Positions 34,845 through 42,945 of a stretch of DNA of 64,000 nt are shown piece by piece (within the stretch, counting starts at the first letter, position 1; each line of letters begins with the position of its first letter). The position numbers were made by a program, and so were the translations under genes. The DNA comes from Nocardioides sp. Root682 (lineage in GTDB: Bacteria; Actinomycetota; Actinomycetes; Propionibacteriales; Nocardioidaceae): the NCBI RefSeq assembly GCF_001427795.1, contig NZ_LMHJ01000004.1:186001-250000 (forward strand), in the 5' to 3' direction. The notes under the pieces were generated by a model, which searched no databases, was not told where the DNA came from, and saw nothing but the letters and a program-made list of their open reading frames with translations.

Positions 34845-36020
34845 GTGAACGTCCTCGACTGGCTGTTGGTGCTGCTCGTCCTCGCCTATGCCCTGTCCGG
34901 TTACTGGCAGGGCTTCGTCACCGGCGCCTTCGCCACGGTGGGCCTGCTGGGCGGCGGTCTCGCCGGCATCCTGCTCGCGCCGGTCGTGCTCGGCAGCCTC
35001 GATCCGTCACTGGCCGTGTCTCTCGGTGCGTTGTTCATCGTGATCCTGTGTGCCTCGCTCGGCCAGGCGGTCCTGCAGTACGCCGGCGCGCGGGTCCGGG
35101 AACGGATCACCTGGCAGCCGGCCCGGGCAGTCGATGCGATCGGCGGCGCGCTGCTGAGTGCACTGGCCGTGCTGCTGGTCGCGTGGGCACTGGGCGTGGC
35201 GATCTCCGGCACCCGGATCGGGTCGGTGACCTCGACGGTGCGCAGCTCGACCGTGCTGTCCAAGGTCAACGAGGTGCTGCCGGACGCGGCTCCCAACGTG
35301 CTGCAGGCGTTCAACAACGTCGTCGGCACCGGCTTCTTCCCGCGCTACCTCGAGCCGTTCGCTCCCGAGCAGATCGTCGAGGTCTCCCCGGGCCCGGCCA
35401 ACCTGCCCGGGACGGCGAAGGTGAAGGCGACCCGCGAGAGCGTCGTGAAGATCCGCGGCGCCAACCAGTGCGGCCGCGGTGTCGAGGGCACGGGATTCGT
35501 CTTCTCCGAGGACCGGGTGATGACCAACGCCCACGTCGTCGCCGGCGTCGACGACCCCGAGGTGAACATCAACGGCGGCACCGAGCTGGCGCGGGTGGTG
35601 CTCTACGACAAGGAGCTCGACATCGCGGTGCTGGCCGTCGACACCGGCGACGTGAAGGTGCTGGGCTTCGACGACACCTCCGCGGCCGAGGACCCGGTCG
35701 CGATCGTCGGCTACCCGCAGGACGGGCCGTTCGACGTACAGACCGCTCGGATCCGGTCCATGCAGAACCTCCGCTCGCCCGACATCTACGGAGCCGGCAC
35801 CGTCGTACGCGAGGTGTTCTCGCTGCGCGGCCTGGTGCGGCCCGGCAATTCCGGCGGCCCGATCGTCACGCCCGAGGGGAAGGTCGCCGGCGTCGTGTTC
35901 GCCGCGTCGGTCACCGACCCGGAGACGGGCTATGCGCTGACATCCAAGCAGGTGGCGGCGAGCGCGCGCGCCGGCGAGACGGAGGAGTCCGAGAAGGACA
36001 CCGGGGACTGCGCGGCCTGA
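34845..36020 (+). CDS. marP: Membrane serine protease MarP (CvpA-type N terminus)
   Basis: This is a periplasmic trypsin-like protease held by four N-terminal helices of the colicin V production (CvpA) type (~5-130). The protease domain has the triad His230 (TNAHVV), Asp259 (LDIAVL) and Ser336 (PGNSGGP), with spacing nearly that of M. tuberculosis MarP. Cys209 and Cys389 match the pair whose disulfide controls that enzyme. At 391 residues from GTG 34845 it equals the family length. In mycobacteria it cleaves RipA during acid stress; a RipA-type protein lies 11 kb downstream here. Confidence 0.95.
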   Translation: MNVLDWLLVLLVLAYALSGYWQGFVTGAFATVGLLGGGLAGILLAPVVLGSLDPSLAVSLGALFIVILCASLGQAVLQYAGARVRERITWQPARAVDAIGGALLSALAVLLVAWALGVAISGTRIGSVTSTVRSSTVLSKVNEVLPDAAPNVLQAFNNVVGTGFFPRYLEPFAPEQIVEVSPGPANLPGTAKVKATRESVVKIRGANQCGRGVEGTGFVFSEDRVMTNAHVVAGVDDPEVNINGGTELARVVLYDKELDIAVLAVDTGDVKVLGFDDTSAAEDPVAIVGYPQDGPFDVQTARIRSMQNLRSPDIYGAGTVVREVFSLRGLVRPGNSGGPIVTPEGKVAGVVFAASVTDPETGYALTSKQVAASARAGETEESEKDTGDCAA

Positions 36021-36041
36021 TTGTTCCGGCATCATGAACCC

Positions 36042-36824
36042 GTGACCGAGGCCCCTGAATTGTTCGTCAGCTACGCCCACGACGCCGGGATCGCCCGGAT
36101 CACCCTCGTCGACGGGGACCGGGGCAACCCGATCCACCATGCGTCGGTCGCCCAGCTGTTCGACGCGGTCCGCGCTGCGGGCCGCGACGGCGCGCGGGTC
36201 ATCGTGCTGGCCGCCGAGGGCCGGTTCTTCTCGGTCGGCGGCGACCTGGCTGCCTTCGAGAGCGCCGAGGACCCCGCCGACTTCATCGACGACCTCGCCG
36301 AGTCCCTGCACCGGGCGGTCGGCGAGCTGATCCGGTCCGAGGCGATCGTCGTGACGGTCGTCCAGGGGACCGCGGCCGGCGCGGGTTTCCCGCTCGCTGC
36401 CGTGGGCGACATCGTGATCGCCGCGGACAACGTGAAGTTCAGCCTCGCCTACACGAAGGTCGGACTGTCGCCCGACGGTGGCAGCTCGCTGCTCGTCAAC
36501 ACGCTCGGCCTGCACCGCACCCTGCGCCTGGCGATCCTCGGTGACCTGCTCACCGCGCAGGAGGCGTACGACGCCGGGCTGGTCGCGCGCCTGGTCCCGG
36601 CCGCCGAGCTGGCCGACACCGTCGAGCAGGTCGTGGGCGTCCTCGCGGCGAGCTCGGCCTCGGCCAACGGCGCGGCCAAGCGCCTGCTGCGTGAGGTCGC
36701 CGTACCCGCGCCCGAGGCGGCCCTCCGTAAGGAGACGCTCTCGATCCGCAACCAGGCGGGCTCACCCGACGGGATCGAAGGCGTCGCCGCGTTCGTGGGC
36801 AAGCGCGCCCCGAAGTTCAACTGA
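36042..36824 (+). CDS. Enoyl-CoA hydratase/isomerase family protein
   Basis: This crotonase-fold protein has 260 residues. The oxyanion loops are GRFFSVGGDL (~57-66) and GTAAGAGF (~108-115). The first catalytic Glu position is not obvious (AVGDIVIA), while SLAYTKVGLSPDGGSS resembles the isomerase subgroup, so 2,3-isomerase or thioesterase chemistry is as likely as hydration. The GTG at 36042 gives the usual length. It follows marP by 21 bases but belongs functionally to lipid breakdown. Confidence 0.88.
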   Translation: MTEAPELFVSYAHDAGIARITLVDGDRGNPIHHASVAQLFDAVRAAGRDGARVIVLAAEGRFFSVGGDLAAFESAEDPADFIDDLAESLHRAVGELIRSEAIVVTVVQGTAAGAGFPLAAVGDIVIAADNVKFSLAYTKVGLSPDGGSSLLVNTLGLHRTLRLAILGDLLTAQEAYDAGLVARLVPAAELADTVEQVVGVLAASSASANGAAKRLLREVAVPAPEAALRKETLSIRNQAGSPDGIEGVAAFVGKRAPKFN

Positions 36825-36865
36825 ATTGGTTCAAAACCCGACCGCGGCGCGGCGCTGGTCTCCGT

Positions 36866-36871
36866 TAGCGT
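36866..36871 (+). promoter_or_regulatory. -10 box of the cupredoxin-like lipoprotein
   Basis: TAGCGT lies seven bases before the ATG at 36879. Confidence 0.42.
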
Positions 36872-36878
36872 TCGCGCC

Positions 36879-37376
36879 ATGACCCGCGCCGCTGCCTTCC
36901 TCCTTGCCCTTGTCCTTCTCGCCTTCGGCCTGACCGGCTGTGGGGACGACAAGGCCGACTCCGACAGCGGGGCGAAGGACACGCCCGCCGCGTCCGACCA
37001 GAGCGACGACGCTCCCGACGACGCTGCCGACGACGACGGCGACGACTCCACCGATGACGATTCCGACGACTCCGCCGACTCCGCCGAGAACCCCGCCGAG
37101 CCGGTCTTCACCGAAGGCCCGGGAGATGCCACGCTCTCCTTCGCTTCCGCGACGTTGGGTGAAGGCGAGTTCGATCAGTCCGAGATCACGATCTCGGTCG
37201 GCCAGACCGTCGAGTTCGTCAACACTGGAGACCAGGTGGGCGCGGTCGAGGTCGCCGGACTCGACGGTGTGACGATCTCTGGTGGGCTCAAGGAGTACTA
37301 CCGCTTCGACGTCGCCGGGACCTACTCGGTCGAGGAAGACATCTCCGGCGCCACGGCGATGATCATCGTGGAGTGA
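36879..37376 (+). CDS. Asp-rich lipoprotein with cupredoxin-like domain
   Basis: This 165-residue exported lipoprotein has a signal peptide with lipobox LTGC (Cys ~21). It is followed by an Asp/Ser/Ala-rich linker (~25-72) probably spanning the wall. The C-terminal ~85 residues form a beta domain (ITISVGQTVEFVNTGDQVGAVEV...) like small cupredoxins. No clear copper ligands (His, Cys, Met) are visible in the ligand loop, so metal binding is doubtful. Function unknown. Confidence 0.8.
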   Translation: MTRAAAFLLALVLLAFGLTGCGDDKADSDSGAKDTPAASDQSDDAPDDAADDDGDDSTDDDSDDSADSAENPAEPVFTEGPGDATLSFASATLGEGEFDQSEITISVGQTVEFVNTGDQVGAVEVAGLDGVTISGGLKEYYRFDVAGTYSVEEDISGATAMIIVE

Positions 37377-37408
37377 CCACTCCCGGTTTCTCCGCAGGCA
37401 CGGAAAAC

Positions 37409-37422
37409 GAGAACGTGTTCCA
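37409..37422. promoter_or_regulatory. KstR-like operator upstream of the OYE-type gene
   Basis: GAGAACGTGTTCCA contains GAAC-N2-GTTC and matches TNNAACNNGTTNNA except at the first base. It lies just upstream of the TAGGGT box at 37433-37438. Confidence 0.55.
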
Positions 37423-37432
37423 GTTTCGGGGT

Positions 37433-37438
37433 TAGGGT
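37433..37438 (+). promoter_or_regulatory. -10 box of the OYE-type gene
   Basis: TAGGGT lies six bases before the GTG at 37445; a KstR-like palindrome is 11 bases upstream. Confidence 0.45.
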
Positions 37439-37444
37439 GCAGCG

Positions 37445-38647
37445 GTGAGTGCTCCCGACGTGTTCAGCCCGGTCGACCTCGGCCCCGTGCGCCTGCGCAA
37501 CCGGACGGTCAAGGCCGCCACCTTCGAGGGACGTACGCCGAACGGCGAGGTCACCGACGAGCTGATTGCCTACCACCGGGCGCCGGCCGAGGGCGGCGTC
37601 GGCCTGACCACGGTCGCCTACCTCGCTGTTGCTCCGGATGGCCGGACCCATCGCGAACAGATCGTCGTGGGGGAACGGACCCTGCCCGGTCTGGCCCGGC
37701 TGGCTGACGAGATCCACGCGACCGGCGCGAAGGTCGCCGGCCAGGTCGGTCACGCCGGCCCGGTTGCCAACGGCCGGTCGAACGGCGTGTCCGCGATCGC
37801 GGCCAGCCCGATGCCCAGCCCGCTGTCGATGCAGATGATCCGCTCGGCGAGCGAGAAGGACCTGACCCGGGTCACTCGGGCGTACGTCGACACGGCGCGC
37901 ACCCTCGTGCGTGCTGGTTTCGACGTGCTCGAGCTCCACATGGCCCACTCGTACCTGATCTCGTCGTTCCTGGCGCCGGCGCTCAACCGCCGCGGCGACC
38001 GGTGGGGCGGGCCGCTCGAGCGGCGTGCCCGGCTCGCCCGGCAGGTGGCGCGCGTCGTACGCGAAGAGGTGGGGGACGCGGTCGCGGTCACGGCCAAGAT
38101 CTCGGTCTCCGACGGCTTCCCCGGCGGCGTGTCGACCGAGGCAGGTGTCGAGTTCGCTCAGCTGTTGGAGTCCGACGGGCACCTCGATGCGCTCCAGTTG
38201 TCGGGTGGGTCGTCGTTGATGAACCCGATGTACCTCTTCCGCGGTGGCGCGCCCGTCAACGAGTTCGCCGCAACCATGCCGACGCTGGTGAAGTGGGGGA
38301 TGAAGACGCCGATGGGGCGGTCGTTCCTCAAGGAGTACGAGTTCGAGGAGGCGTACTTCCGATCGAAGGCTCTCGAGTTCCGGGCTGCCGTGACGACCCC
38401 GTTGATGCTGCTCGGCGGGATCAACCGGCTCGACACGATGCAGCAGGCGATGGCCGACGGCTTCGAGTTCGTCGTGATGGGCCGGGCGTTGCTGCGTGAG
38501 CCGGACCTGGTCAACCGCCTGCAGGCCGGGGAGTCCGCGAGCGGGATCTGCATCCACTGCAACCGCTGCATGCCGACCATCTACTCCGGCACGCGATGTC
38601 CTGAGTGGGCGCCGGGCGAGGAGATTCCGGTGGCTGGGCCGCGGTAG
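37445..38647 (+). CDS. NADH:flavin oxidoreductase (Old Yellow Enzyme family)
   Basis: This is a 400-residue FMN-dependent TIM-barrel oxidoreductase. The N terminus (DVFSPVDLGPVRLRNRTVKAATFEG) is typical. HMAHSYLISSFLAPALNRRGD is the substrate and FMN region, with GGPLERRARLARQV in the OYE/2,4-dienoyl-CoA reductase pattern. The C-terminal CIHCNRCMPTIYSGTRC supplies four cysteines as in the iron-sulfur dienoyl-CoA reductase subgroup, though the second reductase half is absent. It likely reduces an unsaturated or steroid-like catabolic intermediate; the operator supports lipid/sterol control. Confidence 0.88.
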   Translation: MSAPDVFSPVDLGPVRLRNRTVKAATFEGRTPNGEVTDELIAYHRAPAEGGVGLTTVAYLAVAPDGRTHREQIVVGERTLPGLARLADEIHATGAKVAGQVGHAGPVANGRSNGVSAIAASPMPSPLSMQMIRSASEKDLTRVTRAYVDTARTLVRAGFDVLELHMAHSYLISSFLAPALNRRGDRWGGPLERRARLARQVARVVREEVGDAVAVTAKISVSDGFPGGVSTEAGVEFAQLLESDGHLDALQLSGGSSLMNPMYLFRGGAPVNEFAATMPTLVKWGMKTPMGRSFLKEYEFEEAYFRSKALEFRAAVTTPLMLLGGINRLDTMQQAMADGFEFVVMGRALLREPDLVNRLQAGESASGICIHCNRCMPTIYSGTRCPEWAPGEEIPVAGPR

Positions 38648-38680
38648 CGAGTCCGAGTCCCCGAACCCCTTCCACAAAAC

Positions 38681-38694
38681 TAGAACCTGTTCTA
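38681..38694. promoter_or_regulatory. KstR-like operator overlapping the -10 box
   Basis: TAGAACCTGTTCTA fits the TetR-family KstR consensus TNNAACNNGTTNNA at every fixed base. Its last two bases start the TACATT -10 box (38693-38698), so a bound repressor would block polymerase. Confidence 0.65.
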
Positions 38695-38698
38695 CATT
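38693..38698 (+). promoter_or_regulatory. -10 box of the DapB-like/SDR operon
   Basis: TACATT lies seven bases before the ATG at 38706, again a leaderless arrangement. Confidence 0.45.
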
Positions 38699-38705
38699 GG
38701 CTCGC

Positions 38706-39815
38706 ATGTCGCAAGCCATCCCCGAGAAGCCACTGCGTGTCGTCGTCTGGTCGACCGGCACGATCGGGCGCCACGCCATCGCCGGCGTCGACGCCCATCC
38801 CGACCTCGAGCTGGTCGGGGTCTGGACCTCCACGCCGGGCAAGCACGGCAAGGACGCGGGTGAGCTCGCCGAGCTGGGTCGCGAGCTCGGCATCAAGGCC
38901 ACCACCGACCGTGACGAGCTGATCGCGCTGCGGCCCGACTGCATCGTGCACGGCGCGATGACCGACGACCGGCTCTTCGAGTCGATCGAGGACCTGACCG
39001 GGTTCATCCGCGACGGGGTCAACGTCGTGTCGTCGGGGCCGGTCATCCTGCTGCATCGTGACGGCACGCTGCCTGCAGAGATGATCGACGGCATCGACGA
39101 AGCCGGCCGCCAGGGCAACGCGAGCCTGCACGTCAACGGCATCGACCCGGGCTTCGCCAACGACGTGCTGCCGCTGGTGATGACCAGTCTCAGCCAGCGC
39201 ATCGACCACATCAAGGTCAGCGAGATCGCCGACTACTCCACCTACTACCAGCCCGTCGTGATGCGCGACATCTTCGGCTTCGGGCAGTCGATGGACACCA
39301 AGCCGATGCTGTGGGAGTCCGGCATCCTGAGTACGGCGTGGGGCCCGGTCGTGCGCGTCATCGCCGCGGGACTCGGCGTCACCCTCGACGAGCCCCTGGT
39401 CGAGGAGGTCACCCGACGACCCGCCCCGCGCACGGCCAAGACCCACTCGCTCGATGTCGAGGAGGGGACCATGGGCTCGGTGCTGTTCCGCGTCATCGGC
39501 ACCGTCGACGGCGTCCCGCGGATCACCCTGGAGCACGTCACCCGCACCGACGCCGAGGCCGAGCCGGACTGGCCACGGCCCCATGAGGGCGACGGCTGCT
39601 ACCGGATCGAGATCACCGGCGAGCCGTGCATGAAGGTCGAGTTCACCCACCACGGCGAGCACGGCGACCACAACGTCTCCGGGATGATCGTCACCGCCCA
39701 GCGCCTGATCAACGCCGTGCCGGCCGTCGTGGCCGCACGGCCCGGACTCATCACCGCCCTCGACCTGCCGCTCGTCACGGGACGTGGCCTGGTCTCGACC
39801 AACGGAGCATCATGA
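38706..39815 (+). CDS. Dihydrodipicolinate reductase-like NAD(P) dehydrogenase
   Basis: This 369-residue oxidoreductase has a Rossmann start [19 protein letters not shown] (~10-28) and the DapB-like fold. Its length exceeds DapB (about 250) and it resembles the 2,4-diaminopentanoate dehydrogenase-like group found in actinobacterial catabolic clusters. True DapB is not implied. It overlaps the following SDR gene by four bases (ATGA), so they form an operon under the KstR-like site. The substrate is unknown. Confidence 0.82.
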   Translation: MSQAIPEKPLRVVVWSTGTIGRHAIAGVDAHPDLELVGVWTSTPGKHGKDAGELAELGRELGIKATTDRDELIALRPDCIVHGAMTDDRLFESIEDLTGFIRDGVNVVSSGPVILLHRDGTLPAEMIDGIDEAGRQGNASLHVNGIDPGFANDVLPLVMTSLSQRIDHIKVSEIADYSTYYQPVVMRDIFGFGQSMDTKPMLWESGILSTAWGPVVRVIAAGLGVTLDEPLVEEVTRRPAPRTAKTHSLDVEEGTMGSVLFRVIGTVDGVPRITLEHVTRTDAEAEPDWPRPHEGDGCYRIEITGEPCMKVEFTHHGEHGDHNVSGMIVTAQRLINAVPAVVAARPGLITALDLPLVTGRGLVSTNGAS

Positions 39816-40648
39816 CGATCCTCGACCGCTTCAGCGTCACCGACCACGTCGCCGTCGTCACGGGGGCCGGCCGCGGCATCGGCGCAGCGACCGCGATCGC
39901 GCTCGCCGAGGCCGGCGCGGACGTGCTCATCTCGTCGCGCACCGACACGCAGCTCAAGGAGGTGGCGGCACGGATCGAGGCCGTCGGGCGCCGCGCTGTC
40001 GTCGTACCCGCGAACCTGGCGCACACCGACGAGGTCGCCGGCCTGGCCCAGGCGGCGTACGACGCCTTCGGCCGCCTCGACATCGTCGTGAACAACGTCG
40101 GCGGCACGATCCCGAACGCGTTCCTCGACACCGATGTCGCGTACCTCGAGGAGTCCTTCCACTTCAACGTCGCGACGGCCCACGCCCTCAGCCGGGCCGC
40201 GGTCCCGCTGATGCTCGCGTCGGCCGGCGAGGGACGCCAGAAGTCGATCACCTCGATCAGCTCGATGATGGGGCGTACGGCGGCGCGCGGTTACCTCGCG
40301 TACGGCGTCGCCAAGGCGGCGCTGGCCCACTGGACGCGGCTCGCGGCGACCGACCTGTCCCCGAACATCCGGGTGAACGGCGTCTACGTGGGCTCGGTGA
40401 TGACGAGCGCGCTGGAGTTCGTCGCCGGCGTGCCCGAGATGAAGCAGCAGATGGAGGAAGCCACTCCGCTGGGCCGGATCGGTGAGGCCGAGGACATCGC
40501 CGCGGCGGTGCTGTACCTGTCGTCGCGCGCAGGCCAGTTCATCACCGGCAAGCTGCTCGAGGTCGACGGCGGCATCCAGGAGCCCAACCTGGACCTCAAC
40601 CTGCCCGATCTGCTGCCCGGTGGAGCACACGTGGTGACGGCTCCCTAA
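39812..40648 (+). CDS. Short-chain dehydrogenase/reductase
   Basis: This 278-residue SDR has [16 protein letters not shown] (cofactor loop, ~17-32), NNVGG, a catalytic Ser in ITSISSM, and YGVAK for Tyr/Lys. The C-terminal ending LEVDGG is the classical SDR pattern. It resembles steroid or hydroxyacyl dehydrogenases. Coupled to the DapB-like gene. Confidence 0.9.
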   Translation: MTILDRFSVTDHVAVVTGAGRGIGAATAIALAEAGADVLISSRTDTQLKEVAARIEAVGRRAVVVPANLAHTDEVAGLAQAAYDAFGRLDIVVNNVGGTIPNAFLDTDVAYLEESFHFNVATAHALSRAAVPLMLASAGEGRQKSITSISSMMGRTAARGYLAYGVAKAALAHWTRLAATDLSPNIRVNGVYVGSVMTSALEFVAGVPEMKQQMEEATPLGRIGEAEDIAAAVLYLSSRAGQFITGKLLEVDGGIQEPNLDLNLPDLLPGGAHVVTAP

Positions 40649-40651
40649 AGT
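40646..40651 (+). promoter_or_regulatory. -10 box of the MBL hydrolase gene
   Basis: TAAAGT lies six bases before the ATG at 40658. Confidence 0.4.
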
Positions 40652-40657
40652 GGCCAG

Positions 40658-41728
40658 ATGACCACGGGAGGCATTGCAACCGGCCACGCCTTTTCACCGG
40701 ACTCGGGACGGTACTGGGCCGACGAGGGCGCCTGGCAGGTCGCCGACGGCATCTACCGGATCCCGCTGCCGTTGCCCATGGACGGCCTCAAGGCGATCAA
40801 CGTGTACGTCGTCCAGGCCGATGACGGGCTGACCCTGATCGACGGTGGCTGGTCGATCCCGGTCGCGCGCGAGCTGCTCGACAAGAGCCTGCGGTCGATC
40901 GGCTCGGGCTTCGGGGACATCAAGCGGTTCCTGGTGACCCACGTGCACCGCGACCACTTCACGATGGCGACGGTCCTGGGCCAGGAGTTCGGCTCCGAGG
41001 TGGTGCTCGGCATCGACGAGAAGCCGGCGCTCGAGCTGTTGCACCGTGCTGCAGAGGACGAGCTGGGCGAGAGCCCGTTCCTCAGCGTGCTCCGCACCGC
41101 GGGTGCCGCCGAGATCGCCGAGCTGTGGGCGGCCGGCCACGACGGGGTCCTGCCCGACGCGGTCGACTGGGCCTTCCCCGACCTGTGGCTGGAGGGCGAT
41201 CGCACCTTCGAGGTCGGTCACCGCACCATCGACGCGGTGCACACGCCCGGCCACACGCCCGGCCACTACGTCTACGCCGACAAGGTCGAAGGTGTGCTGT
41301 TCGCCGGCGACCACGTGCTCCCCACGATCACGCCGTCTATCGGCTTCACGGTCCCTGCGGTCGAGCAGCCGCTGGGCCAGTTCATGTCCTCGCTGGCCCG
41401 GGTGCGCGCCCTCCCCGACCTGCGCATCCTCCCGGCACACGGGCCGGTCGCGCCGTCGTCGTACACCCGCGTCGACGAGCTGCTCGCCCACCACGAGACC
41501 CGGCTCGACCAGAGCCTGGCGTCGCTGGAGGCCCGCGGCGACGTGACCTCGATCGTGGTCGCCCGCGACCTGGGCTGGACCCGTCACGAGCACGCCTTCG
41601 ACGACCTCGACATCTTCAGCCAGGGGATGGCGGCGATGGAGACCAAGGCGCACCTCGACCTGCTCGTCGCCCGCGGCCAGGCCACTGCGTCCGACGAGGC
41701 CGACGGGGTCGTGTTCACGGCGCTGTGA
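40658..41728 (+). CDS. Metallo-beta-lactamase fold hydrolase, lipid-catabolism context
   Basis: This 356-residue MBL protein has the metal motif THVHRDH (~94-100), PGHTPGHY, GDHVLPT and LPAHGP. The N-terminal ~30 residues and the extra C-terminal helical part resemble hydrolases of the type found in steroid and acyl-CoA catabolic clusters. The substrate is probably a thioester or lactone, but that is inference. It has a separate start signal although only nine bases follow the SDR stop. Confidence 0.88.
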   Translation: MTTGGIATGHAFSPDSGRYWADEGAWQVADGIYRIPLPLPMDGLKAINVYVVQADDGLTLIDGGWSIPVARELLDKSLRSIGSGFGDIKRFLVTHVHRDHFTMATVLGQEFGSEVVLGIDEKPALELLHRAAEDELGESPFLSVLRTAGAAEIAELWAAGHDGVLPDAVDWAFPDLWLEGDRTFEVGHRTIDAVHTPGHTPGHYVYADKVEGVLFAGDHVLPTITPSIGFTVPAVEQPLGQFMSSLARVRALPDLRILPAHGPVAPSSYTRVDELLAHHETRLDQSLASLEARGDVTSIVVARDLGWTRHEHAFDDLDIFSQGMAAMETKAHLDLLVARGQATASDEADGVVFTAL

Positions 41729-41748
41729 GCCTCAGCGCCGGCGCGCAC

Positions 41749-41754
41749 TAGACT
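41749..41754 (+). promoter_or_regulatory. -10 box of the thiamine transporter operon
   Basis: TAGACT lies just before the TPP riboswitch; transcription would begin near 41761. Confidence 0.5.
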
Positions 41755-41765
41755 CGCGGGCACAG

Positions 41766-41849
41766 ACAGGGGAGCACCGAAGGGTGCTGAGAGTGCGGAT
41801 CCGCCGCAGACCCTCTGAACCTGCTCCGGTTAACACCGGCGAAGGGAGT
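41766..41849 (+). promoter_or_regulatory. TPP riboswitch (THI element)
   Basis: It has the conserved GGGGAGC-CCGAAGGGTGCTGAGAG block and ACCCTCTGAACCTG followed by CCGGTTAACACCGGCGAAGGGAG. This is the thiamine pyrophosphate aptamer. The terminal GGGAG (41844-41848) is also the ribosome site of the next gene, so ligand binding should hide it and shut translation. Confidence 0.95.
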
Positions 41850-41859
41850 CATCTCCATC

Positions 41860-42945
41860 ATGCGTGCGCGCAACCACCTCATCCGGCTCACCAGCCCCGT
41901 CATCGGTGTCGCGGCGCTCGCGCTGCTCGCCTCCGGCTGCTCGCTCATCAGCAGCGAGAACGACGGCGAGACCGGCGCCACCGACAAGAGCGTCACCCTC
42001 GTGACCCACGAGTCCTTCGCTCTGCCCGACGACCTGGTCGCGGCGTTCGAGAAGGAGTCCGGCTTCCAGCTGGAGATCAGCAAGCTCGAGGACGCCGGCG
42101 CCCTCACCAACCAGCTGGTCCTCACCAAGGACGACCCGGTCGGCGACGTCGTGTTCGGCGTCGACAACTCGTTCGCCACGCGCGCGATCGACGAGGACGT
42201 CTTCGCGTCGTACTCGCCGACGCTGCCCGCGGGCGCCGAGAAGTTCGAGCTCGAGGGTGACGACGACGACGCCCTGACGCCGATCGACAACGGGAACGTC
42301 TGCGTCAACGTCGACGACGCGTGGTTCCGCAAGCAGGGCATCCCTGCGCCGACCGGCCTCGCCGACCTGACGAGGCCGCTCTACAAGGACCTGTTCGTGA
42401 TCCCCGGCGCCAGCACCAGCTCGCCCGGCCTGGCCTTCCTGCTCTCCACGATCGAGGAGTACGGCGACGAGTGGCCCACCTACTGGGAGGACCTGGTCGC
42501 CAACGGCGCCAAGGTCGTCAAGGGCTGGTCCGACGCCTACTTCACCGACTTCACCTTCTCCGGTGGTGACCGCCCGATCGTGGTGTCCTACGACTCCTCG
42601 CCCGCCTTCACGCTCAACAAGGCCGGCACGAAGTCGACGACCAGCGCGCTGCTCGACAACTGCTTCGAGCAGGTCGAGTACGCCGGCGTGCTGCAGGGTG
42701 ACGAGGACGACGAGACCAACGTCGCGGGCGCCCACGCGGTCATCGACTGGCTGCTGAGCCCGGAGGTGCAGGCCGCGCTCGCACCGACGATGTACGTCTT
42801 CCCGGTCGCCGACGGCGTCGAGCTGCCGGCCGAGTGGGCGACCTTCGCCAAGCGCCCCGCCGACACGGAGCAGGTCGAGCCGGCCGAGATCGCCAGCGAG
42901 CGTCAGGCCTGGCTCGAGGAATGGACCGAGATCATCTCGCGATGA
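41860..42945 (+). CDS. thiB: Thiamine ABC transporter substrate-binding lipoprotein
   Basis: This is the binding protein of a thiamine importer, 361 residues. The signal sequence ends in lipobox LASGC (Cys ~27). The mature part is a type II periplasmic-binding fold (VTLVTHESFALPDDLVAAFEKESGFQ) with SDAYFTDFTFSGGDRPIVVSYDSSPAF in the ligand cleft. Family knowledge and the upstream TPP riboswitch give the substrate. It overlaps the permease gene by four bases. Confidence 0.94.
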   Translation: MRARNHLIRLTSPVIGVAALALLASGCSLISSENDGETGATDKSVTLVTHESFALPDDLVAAFEKESGFQLEISKLEDAGALTNQLVLTKDDPVGDVVFGVDNSFATRAIDEDVFASYSPTLPAGAEKFELEGDDDDALTPIDNGNVCVNVDDAWFRKQGIPAPTGLADLTRPLYKDLFVIPGASTSSPGLAFLLSTIEEYGDEWPTYWEDLVANGAKVVKGWSDAYFTDFTFSGGDRPIVVSYDSSPAFTLNKAGTKSTTSALLDNCFEQVEYAGVLQGDEDDETNVAGAHAVIDWLLSPEVQAALAPTMYVFPVADGVELPAEWATFAKRPADTEQVEPAEIASERQAWLEEWTEIISR

